Of a stretch of DNA of 49,842 bases, positions 6,123 through 13,049 are shown one piece after another. This stretch comes from Haloarcula vallismortis ATCC 29715 (GTDB lineage Archaea; Halobacteriota; Halobacteria; Halobacteriales; Haloarculaceae), in NCBI RefSeq assembly GCF_000337775.1, contig NZ_AOLQ01000002.1:1-49842 (forward strand), in the 5' to 3' direction. Numbering within the stretch: position 1 is the stretch's first letter; each line of letters opens with the position of its first letter. Below the pieces are notes generated by a model. That model was not told the origin of the DNA and made no database searches. It worked only from the letters and a program-made list of their open reading frames with translations. Position numbers and translations under genes: made by a program.

Positions 6123-9026
6123 TCACTCTGACTCGAATTCCGCTTGTGGTGGTACTTCCTCTAATCGCCGACATAGTTCTTCGATAGTTTCCGGGCGAAG
6201 AGTATCGACAGTATCGATGTATCGAGCGAAATTCTTCATATAGTGACCCTTGAGTCCAACAACGATCGTGCTATGTTCTTTTGCGTCCTCTGTCCGCGCG
6301 GGGATGGATTCGATATTGTCAAATTGGTCTTCGACAAGTTCGCGGTTGAAGACCACACCAATCCGGTCGGAACGTACCTCCTGAACCATCTCGTCGATGT
6401 TGATACTGGTATAATAATCCTTCCCAAGGGTAAAGAAGACAACATCATAATCGGCCTCTTGAAGGAGGTGTCGTAGGTCTTTTTGAATGTCGAGTTTCGC
6501 AGATCGCTCTCTTATGTCGCTAACATTCATTGAGCTGAATGTTACCTCGTAGGGTGGGAGATACTCGTCTTCTGCGACAAGGCCAAATCCTGCACTTACG
6601 AAGTAACGGTCGACGTCGTGACCTTGTCGCAGAAGCCATCTAACTGCACTCTTGACGTGGTTTTGCTGGCGTCCCGTGTACAGGTCGCGTGCTGCAATAC
6701 CTGGCACATTATCCCGAGCGAGGAGGTCTTCACGAGAGAATTGGAGAGTTTCCTCTTCACCGAAAATCGGCGCGTCGTCTGGTATCTCCTTCGATCCTGA
6801 ACATTGGTCGATGACAAGGATGTCCAATCCGTTTTCGGTATCAATCTCAGGTGGATGAGGCACGAAGTCGTCACTGGCTGCATAGTTTTGCCCGCAGACC
6901 TCGAGTATTTCATCTCGCAAGTCTCGAGGGTTGCTATTGGTGTGTACCTCGCAACCGTTTTCTCGAGCAGCCGCTACGGCTTCTTCGTCAAGTTCACCAT
7001 CCAATGTGTGTACGAAGAGGTGCTGGTACCTCGCTGCTTGTTCGCCGACGTTTGCTGCCATACGATCTGGGGCGAACGAGACGAGCGACGGGGTTTCTTC
7101 CCACCACTCACTCACGCCGTTCGCATCTAGTACACCAATCTCTGCGACCGGAAGGTCATGTGTCTGAGTCCAGAACGAGGAGTGTTTGTCGCGCAGATAG
7201 TCTTCAACAGTTTCGTAGCCACTGTAGGCTGCATCCCCCTGGGTCGCGACGAGGATCTTCGGAAGGTCTTCCTCGAATTCATCGTAGAAGCGTCGTGTGT
7301 TGTGGAACCCTCGTCTCCGATTCCGATCGTTCCCCCGGAAGATGCAAACCTCGACACCGTACTCTCTACAGATTGGACAGTCACATTTCTCCCACGGACG
7401 ACTTCGAAGGGTGTCTTGATACTCTTGGAGCAGGTCGTCGTCACCGATCCAAGTAGCGTAATCCCGGACAATCGCCCAGACTCGATCATAGTCACTGACA
7501 ACGTACGGCTCGTTCAAAACGGTCTTCGCGTGTGGGAACTCCTCAAATACGTCTACCGCTGTGCTCAGTAGTTCGTCGTACTCCTCGAACGGAACTGGAG
7601 CAGTCAGGGTATCTTCCCGCAGGAGTTTGACTAACTTACTACGGAGATTATCACTGAAGCTCGCCTGAAGCTCGCGGCCATACTCGAAATCCTCTCGGAA
7701 CGCTCTTTCTATGTCCTGTAGGAGCGACTCATCATACTGATCATCGTGGCGGTGTTCCAGGAGATATTCTCTCGTCGCTGGAAGCACCTTCTCAGCCTGT
7801 TCGTACCAACTCTCGAGAGCATTACGAATCGAATCTCCTGTATCGTATGCCCGGAGTGCCACCAATGTTTCACGACCGCGTAGGGACGTTTCAACAGCTT
7901 CGTCGAGATCGTCCCGGCTCGATGGATAGCGAACTCGAATGGCATCGTAGCGTTCGTCGTTATCAAGACGATAATTCTGTCCACCGGTCCACGCCGAACG
8001 AAGCATACTCGCGCTGTCGAAACTAGTCATCCCCGACCGACCAATCGTCTCGAACGCCTCAGTCTTCGCGAAGCCGAAGACGTGAGAGTCGATGCGGGTG
8101 TTATGTTCTCGTTCGAACTGCTTGATCGTCTTCCCGACGCTCTTGACGATTCCACGAACGTCGTGAACTGGGCTACCTGCGACTCCCCCGATTCCGAGGT
8201 AGTCATAACCCATACCAAGCACTTCCTCGGTGGCTTTACTGTATGAATCAGGGTTCCATCCCTGGATAGCGACCATCAGTCGGAACGGATAGTCACGACG
8301 CTGGTAGAGGTCATACATCTCTCGGGCGTTCCGCAGCGTCAGGTCGTAGCGGAACTCGGCGTCGTGTTCGCGATAGACCGCACGTGAATCCTGTTCGAGA
8401 CGGGACAGAACGGTATCAATGTCTCCCCGAAAGTCCTCAGCGATGAACGGCTCAACTTCTATATCGGGATCAGTACGAATCGTCGGCTCGTACTCGTCGA
8501 CATATGAGGGCCATTCCTCTGGCCATTCCTCGATCATAACGTCAACGACATCGGTGATGGGATCGGGGATGTCGCCTTTGTTGAGTTCTCCGTCGAATGC
8601 ACGTTCGTCAAGATAAAGCCGTCCCTTGTCCTTTCCTGACCCTAGAACGAGGTGGTCGATAGTGACACCGACAGTAACGTCCAGCGTCTCGTAGAAGTCG
8701 AGCATATCCTCGTTCCCGTACGGTGGGAAAGGGAGCGACTTGTACCCCCAAGCCCCGCAGTCACTAATCGTCGGTAACCAATTCGGGATAGAAAGTACGG
8801 GGTCATCGTAGACACCGTACTGGGCTAGTCGCTCGGCTTTGCGGTTTGTCTCTTCGACCTGTTCGCGAGATATGAGAACCCCGTCTACTGGTGTGGTTTC
8901 GGGCTCGAAAATGTCCCAGATATAGTCCAGATCGCGCTCTTGGCGATTCAAGGTAGAGAGTTCGTCGTGTTCGAAATCGTAGTGGGAGTCGACTGCGTCG
9001 TCCCACTCAGGTACGTAGAACCGCAC
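6123..9026 (-). CDS. Large second TGT-like (DpdA2-like) protein with C-terminal DUF6884/YaaA-like domain
   Basis: A 967-aa fusion. Residues ~80-360 follow the TGT barrel order: ISDCGAWGY (D89, in place of DSGGF), VAIQGW (252-257), LGIGGVAGS (277-285), SHVFGFA (314-320) and TSFDSAS (nucleophile-position D337). A zinc-like cluster C548, C550, C553 with C561 or H575 occupies the position of the TGT zinc site after an unusually long helical insert. Residues ~735-880 form a second domain with CSGSK (742-746), ARDLYTG (779-785), SAGFGL (811-816) and PPYEVTFSSM, resembling DUF6884/YaaA-type domains and distantly the ArcS C-terminal domain. GTG start; TTTATAG about 40 bp upstream. It may act on DNA preQ0 after or alongside DpdA (inference). 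Confidence 0.75.
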   Translation of the reverse strand: MRFYVPEWDDAVDSHYDFEHDELSTLNRQERDLDYIWDIFEPETTPVDGVLISREQVEETNRKAERLAQYGVYDDPVLSIPNWLPTISDCGAWGYKSLPFPPYGNEDMLDFYETLDVTVGVTIDHLVLGSGKDKGRLYLDERAFDGELNKGDIPDPITDVVDVMIEEWPEEWPSYVDEYEPTIRTDPDIEVEPFIAEDFRGDIDTVLSRLEQDSRAVYREHDAEFRYDLTLRNAREMYDLYQRRDYPFRLMVAIQGWNPDSYSKATEEVLGMGYDYLGIGGVAGSPVHDVRGIVKSVGKTIKQFEREHNTRIDSHVFGFAKTEAFETIGRSGMTSFDSASMLRSAWTGGQNYRLDNDERYDAIRVRYPSSRDDLDEAVETSLRGRETLVALRAYDTGDSIRNALESWYEQAEKVLPATREYLLEHRHDDQYDESLLQDIERAFREDFEYGRELQASFSDNLRSKLVKLLREDTLTAPVPFEEYDELLSTAVDVFEEFPHAKTVLNEPYVVSDYDRVWAIVRDYATWIGDDDLLQEYQDTLRSRPWEKCDCPICREYGVEVCIFRGNDRNRRRGFHNTRRFYDEFEEDLPKILVATQGDAAYSGYETVEDYLRDKHSSFWTQTHDLPVAEIGVLDANGVSEWWEETPSLVSFAPDRMAANVGEQAARYQHLFVHTLDGELDEEAVAAARENGCEVHTNSNPRDLRDEILEVCGQNYAASDDFVPHPPEIDTENGLDILVIDQCSGSKEIPDDAPIFGEEETLQFSREDLLARDNVPGIAARDLYTGRQQNHVKSAVRWLLRQGHDVDRYFVSAGFGLVAEDEYLPPYEVTFSSMNVSDIRERSAKLDIQKDLRHLLQEADYDVVFFTLGKDYYTSINIDEMVQEVRSDRIGVVFNRELVEDQFDNIESIPARTEDAKEHSTIVVGLKGHYMKNFARYIDTVDTLRPETIEELCRRLEEVPPQAEFESE

Positions 9027-9106
9027 GTTAGATAGTCACCAGTAGTAGCGATGGGAGGGCATCCTATAAATCCGTTTGAAGTCCCTCACTCTGTAACTGG
9101 CACTAA

Positions 9107-9778
9107 CTAACCGAAGTCAGATAGTGTAGGGCCAGTATGGATCTGTATCGAATCCCATTGGTCAGGATACTCTGCCTCAACTTGCTCAAAAACACCGTCG
9201 CCGATCTCGGTCAGAACGTAACTACTTGACCGAATCTTCGCGAGTTCCAGGTGGACTAACCACTTGTAGTGTACTTTAGCACGTGGTACCCACGAACTGT
9301 CACTATCGACATCGGGGTAGAGATGGTCGATTCGCTCACCGAACCTCTGTGCCGCTGGTGTGTCTTGAGTTGTCGGAACGGTTTCAACTGTGAGCTGATG
9401 GAGAACTGCCAGCATTGGCAAACGGTGCTCATAAAAAATAACCATCCAGAGAAGGGCCTGTTCGGTACACGATAGCGAATCTTTCACTCCGATGCCTAAC
9501 TTTGCTCCAGAATGACTCTGTTGCAGTGCAGGTTCATACGCTTCGGTAAGCCATCGCCCTCTTTCAGTTAGTTCGCCCTCATCCAGAAGGTCAAGCAGTT
9601 CCAAGAGTCGAGTCACGTGCTGAACTTTTCTTGACCCCACGACACCTCTGTTAAAAGCTAATGTCCGCAGATCGGCATTCGGCTCACGCCGTCGCAACTC
9701 AAGCAACTCGCAAGCTAGCGGAAGGTCGTCCCAATCCGGCTGAACCGTCTCTAGGTGCCTGGCTGACGACGTTTCCAC
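9107..9778 (-). CDS. Winged-helix-like protein divergent from the preQ0 operon
   Basis: A 223-aa protein starting at a GTG, with an AATATAAT TATA box about 30 bp upstream. Residues 20-75 read as a winged-helix or degenerate HTH (VGSRKVQHVTRLLELLDLL followed by ELTERGRWLTEAY). A second similar segment lies at 120-205 and ends in SSYVLTEIGDGVFEQVE. It is divergently transcribed from queD with 108 bp between starts. It could be the island's regulator of preQ0 production, or a structural subunit similar to the other winged-helix-like proteins here. No enzyme motif seen. Confidence 0.6.
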   Translation of the reverse strand: METSSARHLETVQPDWDDLPLACELLELRRREPNADLRTLAFNRGVVGSRKVQHVTRLLELLDLLDEGELTERGRWLTEAYEPALQQSHSGAKLGIGVKDSLSCTEQALLWMVIFYEHRLPMLAVLHQLTVETVPTTQDTPAAQRFGERIDHLYPDVDSDSSWVPRAKVHYKWLVHLELAKIRSSSYVLTEIGDGVFEQVEAEYPDQWDSIQIHTGPTLSDFG

Positions 9779-9886
9779 AACTATTGGCTCTAATTTGCCA
9801 ATCGCAATATAATTTCCTCACGTGATTAGGGACATAGTGAGTATGCTACCGATAATACTTAGTGAATACTAGGAGAACCTCTTGGT
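9779..9886. promoter_or_regulatory. Divergent promoter region for the regulator gene and queDE-folE-queC
   Basis: A 108-bp AT-rich spacer. AATATAAT at about 9806-9813 serves the leftward gene and TAATACT at about 9853-9859 lies about 30 bp upstream of the queD GTG. An AGGAG at 9871-9875 precedes the GTG at 9887 by 11 nt and supports that start. Confidence 0.5.
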
Positions 9887-10342
9887 GTGCATCTTGAACA
9901 AGAATCGGTCTCCGATCTTACTGAGTCTGGTGAGAGGACACTATTCGTAGGAAAGGACAACCCGATCCGAATCAGCACCGGGCACCGCCTCCTCCACCAC
10001 GATGGGAAATGTAGTCGTCCACATGGACACAACTACGAAATCTCGGTGGAGGTCACTGGTTCTCTCACCCAAGATGGCTGGGTCGTAGACAAAGGAGATA
10101 TTACCTCAGTAATAGATGACTGGGACCACCGCTTCCTCCTCGAGAAGGACGACCCCCTCATCGACGCCTTCGAGCAGAGCGGCGACGGTGATTCACTCGT
10201 CGTTCTCGAACACCCACCGACCGCGGAAGTGATGGGGGTCGTCTTGGAACGAAAACTCCTCGAGACACTTCCAGAGTCAGTCTCAGACATCTCAGTAGCG
10301 GTGCGGGAGACATCGGAGCTCTGTGCGGGGGCGACACACTGA
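9887..10342 (+). CDS. queD: 6-carboxytetrahydropterin synthase QueD
   Basis: A 151-aa PTPS-family enzyme converting dihydroneopterin triphosphate to 6-carboxy-tetrahydropterin, step two of preQ0 synthesis. Visible features: zinc ligands in TGHRLLHHDGKC and HGHNY (about residues 32-48), the catalytic Cys just before the HGH motif, DHRFLL (about 80-85), and PPTAEVMG matching the PTxEN region. GTG start preceded by AGGAG. It is the first gene of a tight operon (TGATG overlap with queE). Haloarchaea also need preQ0 for archaeosine in tRNA, but here the gene sits inside a DNA-modification island, so this copy most likely feeds DpdA. Confidence 0.92.
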   Translation: MHLEQESVSDLTESGERTLFVGKDNPIRISTGHRLLHHDGKCSRPHGHNYEISVEVTGSLTQDGWVVDKGDITSVIDDWDHRFLLEKDDPLIDAFEQSGDGDSLVVLEHPPTAEVMGVVLERKLLETLPESVSDISVAVRETSELCAGATH

Positions 10343-11115
10343 TGCCAGTCAGTTCGACAGCTGATGAGCAGCCAGCGGACGATGTCGATGGCGCAGCACT
10401 GCCGGTCAACGAGCTTTTCTACTCGCTCCAGGGCGAAGGGAAGCTCACCGGGACGCCTTCGGTGTTCGTCCGCACCAGCGGATGTAATCTCCGGTGTTGG
10501 TTCTGTGACTCTTACCACACCTCTTGGGAGCCCACCCACGCCACAATGAGCGTCGACGACATCGTCGAGGAAGTCCAGTCACACGACGATGCCGACCACG
10601 TCGTCCTAACTGGTGGTGAACCGCTTATCCACGATGACGCGGTCACGCTCCTCGAGCAGCTCGACGATCTCGGCTACCACACTACCGTTGAAACCAACGG
10701 TACCATCCACCGTGACGCCCCCATCGATCTGGCAAGCATCAGCCCGAAACTCGCCTCCAGCACACCCAGCCCTGAGAAAGACCCTAAGGGCGATGGCGAG
10801 TGGGCAGACCGTCATGAAGAACGGCGCATCGACCTCGATGCACTCGGCGCACTCGTCGACGACTACAACGCACAACTCAAGTTTGTCGTCACTGGCCCCG
10901 ATGACCTGCCCGAGATCGAATCCCTCCTCGCTGACGTCCGATCGACGGCGGCGAGTCGCATCCCGGATTCCGACGTGCTGCTGATGCCCGAGGGGACGAC
11001 TCGAGACGAACTTGATGCCCGACGGAATGAGGTCGCTGAACTCGCGATGGAGTACGGCTACCGGTACACGCCCCGCTTGCACGTAGACCTCTGGAACGAC
11101 GCCCCCGAAACGTAA
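10342..11115 (+). CDS. queE: 7-carboxy-7-deazaguanine synthase QueE (radical SAM)
   Basis: A 257-aa radical-SAM enzyme making the 7-carboxy-7-deazaguanine ring from 6-carboxytetrahydropterin. The CxxxCxxC cluster motif is CNLRCWFC at about residues 49-56, preceded by the QueE-typical FYSLQGEGKLTG substrate loop (about 26-37) and followed by TGGEPL (about 90-95) and TVETNGT. A ~20-aa disordered N-terminal extension precedes the catalytic domain. It overlaps the queD stop by 1 bp (TGATG) and folE begins one base after its stop, so the genes are translationally linked. Confidence 0.93.
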   Translation: MPVSSTADEQPADDVDGAALPVNELFYSLQGEGKLTGTPSVFVRTSGCNLRCWFCDSYHTSWEPTHATMSVDDIVEEVQSHDDADHVVLTGGEPLIHDDAVTLLEQLDDLGYHTTVETNGTIHRDAPIDLASISPKLASSTPSPEKDPKGDGEWADRHEERRIDLDALGALVDDYNAQLKFVVTGPDDLPEIESLLADVRSTAASRIPDSDVLLMPEGTTRDELDARRNEVAELAMEYGYRYTPRLHVDLWNDAPET

Positions 11116-11116
11116 C

Positions 11117-11725
11117 ATGACGAGTACGCACTCTCAATTCGCGACTGGCGAGGTAGAATCAGACATCGACTACGAGAAGGCACAGCGGGGCGTTCGCCTC
11201 CTGTTAGAGGCCGTCGGCGAGGACCCGGACAGTAACGCACTGACTGAGACCTGGCAGCGCCGCGTACCGGACGCCTTCGCGACACTCACCGAAGGCCAAC
11301 GGGAGGCCGCGAAGCCGACGATGCGGACCTTCGACGCCGAGACGACAGATCTCGTTGTCAAAACCGCAATTCCCGTGTATTCGCTGTGTGAGCACCACTT
11401 GTTGCCGTTCTTTGGAACAGTTCATTTGGCGTATCGGCCGACAGACGAGGTGGTAGGGCTCTCGAAGCTGACTCGGTACGTCCGCTGGCAGTCACGAAAA
11501 CTCACAATGCAGGAACAACTGACGAACGACATCGCGTCGGGACTCAAAGAAGAACTAGACGCAGCTACCGTCTTTGTCGAAATGAACGCAACGCACCTCT
11601 GTGAGGCGATGCGCGGCGTCGAGACGAGAAGCACGACCACCACCAGGGCAACTGCCGGAGAACCGACTGAGGCAGAACGTGAGCGGTTCCAAGCAGCGGT
11701 CAACCGTACGGAGGGTCAGGTATGA
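11117..11725 (+). CDS. folE: GTP cyclohydrolase I (FolE, type IA)
   Basis: A 202-aa GTP cyclohydrolase I of the bacterial/eukaryotic type, making dihydroneopterin triphosphate from GTP, the first step of preQ0 synthesis. Zinc and active-site signatures are LCEHHLLPFFG at about residues 93-103 and HLCEAMRGVE near 158-167, with GLSKLTRYVRW between. The C-terminus carries a short Thr/Arg-rich tail. From family knowledge archaea normally use MptA/FolE2 for this step, so type IA FolE in an archaeon points to acquisition with the island. Its stop overlaps the queC start (ATGA). Confidence 0.92.
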   Translation: MTSTHSQFATGEVESDIDYEKAQRGVRLLLEAVGEDPDSNALTETWQRRVPDAFATLTEGQREAAKPTMRTFDAETTDLVVKTAIPVYSLCEHHLLPFFGTVHLAYRPTDEVVGLSKLTRYVRWQSRKLTMQEQLTNDIASGLKEELDAATVFVEMNATHLCEAMRGVETRSTTTTRATAGEPTEAERERFQAAVNRTEGQV

Positions 11726-12417
11726 GCGAGCAACGGGCGGTAATCCTGGCGTCTGGGGGAATGGATAGTGCGACCGCGGCGGCTGTCGCGCAGGATGCTG
11801 GCTACGAGTTGTACATGCTGCACACGTCCTACGGCCAGCAGACCGAGAGTAAGGAGTACGAATGTGCGCAGGCCCAGGCCGAGGCCTTCGACGCCGCAGA
11901 CTTCCTCCACTTGACGACGGACCACCTCTCGAAGATCGGTGCGTCGAGTCTCACTGACGACGAGATGGACGTCGAGGAGGCAGACTTGGAGAGTGACGAG
12001 ATTCCGAGCTCCTACGTACCGTTCCGGAACGCGAACCTGCTGTCGATGGCGACGTCGTATGCAGAAGCCAACGATTGTGAGGCCGTGTTTATCGGTGCGC
12101 ACAGCGAGGACTTCTCGGGGTATCCGGACTGCCGACCGGAGTTCTTCGAGGCGTTCCAGCAGGTCGTCGACGTCGGTACGAAACCGGAGACGGAGATCAG
12201 CGTCGAAGCGCCGTTCGTCGAGTTGTCGAAAACAGACATCGCCGAACGCGGTCTCGAACTCGACGTCCCCTATGAACACACCTGGAGCTGCTACCGGGAA
12301 GAAGCACCAGCGTGTGGCACGTGTGACGCGTGTGCGTTCCGTCTCCAGGCGTTCCAAAATCTCGGCGAGCGCGATCCAATCAAATACGCCGATCGCCCCG
12401 ATTATACCGAATCATAG
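11722..12417 (+). CDS. queC: 7-cyano-7-deazaguanine synthase QueC
   Basis: A 231-aa ATP-dependent enzyme converting 7-carboxy-7-deazaguanine to preQ0. Its PP-loop is ASGGMDSATAA (about residues 10-20), IGAHSEDFSGYPDCRPEF (about 115-132) is the substrate region, and the C-terminal zinc ligands are in CYREEAPACGTCDAC (about 193-207). Full length, with no glutamine-amidotransferase fusion, so it should stop at preQ0 rather than make the archaeosine side chain. Last gene of queD-queE-folE-queC, which completes the whole GTP-to-preQ0 pathway inside this island. Confidence 0.94.
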   Translation: MSEQRAVILASGGMDSATAAAVAQDAGYELYMLHTSYGQQTESKEYECAQAQAEAFDAADFLHLTTDHLSKIGASSLTDDEMDVEEADLESDEIPSSYVPFRNANLLSMATSYAEANDCEAVFIGAHSEDFSGYPDCRPEFFEAFQQVVDVGTKPETEISVEAPFVELSKTDIAERGLELDVPYEHTWSCYREEAPACGTCDACAFRLQAFQNLGERDPIKYADRPDYTES

Positions 12418-12575
12418 ACGCCGCTGAACCGATTTACCCACGATTAAGACGGATCTGGCTCTAATTCTTCTCGACGGAGGGTGGCTCACGAAGAGTAGGA
12501 CCGGTGCTGGAGACACCGATTCCAAGATACCTGATACAGAAAGCTATTTGTCGATTATACAACTGTTCTAGTTAG

Positions 12576-12590
12576 TAAATATCTATAGTG
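12576..12590 (+). promoter_or_regulatory. TATA-like element of the candidate RNA gene
   Basis: TAAATATC at 12576-12583 (with CTATAG just after) would place an archaeal transcription start near 12605-12611, directly at the 5' side of the first stem of the structured region. Inferred from spacing only. Confidence 0.4.
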
Positions 12591-12604
12591 GTTTCCCCCA
12601 TTCG

Positions 12605-12717
12605 TCTAGTTGGACGACGAAGCGCCGCGTAGTGGGATGCGCGGCGGTGGAAGTGCCCGTCGTCCCACCTGGAATGCTTGGGAGTTGCCAGTTCCATCGG
12701 TGGCACTACTCCCTTTT
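12605..12717 (+). ncRNA. Candidate structured small RNA
   Basis: Three strong helices occur within 110 nt. Helix 1: GGACGACG (12612-12619) pairs with CGTCGTCC (12658-12665). Helix 2, nested inside it: CGCCGCG (12623-12629) with CGCGGCG (12640-12646), 10-nt loop. Helix 3: GGGAGT (12680-12685) with ACTCCC (12708-12713), continued by GCCA (12687-12690) with TGGC (12701-12704), followed at once by TTTT. The last helix plus T-run looks like a terminator, and a TATA-like element lies about 26 nt upstream of the predicted 5' end. It matches no RNA family I recognise; it is not a tRNA, SRP or RNase P RNA. It could instead be a structured 3' end of the que operon or leader of the next gene. Confidence 0.45.
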
Positions 12718-12762
12718 CTGAAGGGGCGCACATTGATTACCGTAGCCGAATGAAGGAGACCC

Positions 12763-13038
12763 ATGGCCAGAATCACGCAATCGACCCGACTAAGCCGGGT
12801 TCAGCACATCGTCGGTAGCGGAACGGGGGTGCTCGACTTCGCAGTAGATGGGGAGGACGACTACTACACGTGGGACGGCAATGAAGACGCTGATTGGGAG
12901 GTTGAGGATGTGGCTTCCATTCAGAATATCGACGAAGATCGGTACATTATGTATCCAGAAGGGGAATTCTTCGTTTGCGAAATCGAATCACAGGGCGAAG
13001 AGAAGAACACCGGGCCAGTTCACTGTTGGTGTGAGTAG
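12763..13038 (+). CDS. Small acidic protein of unknown function
   Basis: A 91-aa ORF with a GGAG ribosome-binding site 8 nt upstream of the ATG. Composition is typically haloarchaeal (rich in Asp/Glu), residues 20-75 look like a small beta-rich domain (VLDFAVDGEDDYYTWDG, RYIMYPEGEFFVCEIES), and it ends in a Cys-containing HCWCE. It lies between the RNA candidate and the convergent PLD gene, whose stop is 12 bp away. It could be translated from the structured transcript upstream. No family recognised. Confidence 0.5.
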   Translation: MARITQSTRLSRVQHIVGSGTGVLDFAVDGEDDYYTWDGNEDADWEVEDVASIQNIDEDRYIMYPEGEFFVCEIESQGEEKNTGPVHCWCE

Positions 13039-13049
13039 ACGGTGAATCC

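Noticed and set aside
12605-12717. preQ1-type riboswitch or tRNA in the structured region
   Set aside because: The preQ1 riboswitch is a short hairpin with an A-rich tail placed before preQ1 genes, and this region follows the preQ0 operon; no tRNA cloverleaf or T-loop GTTC pattern fits.
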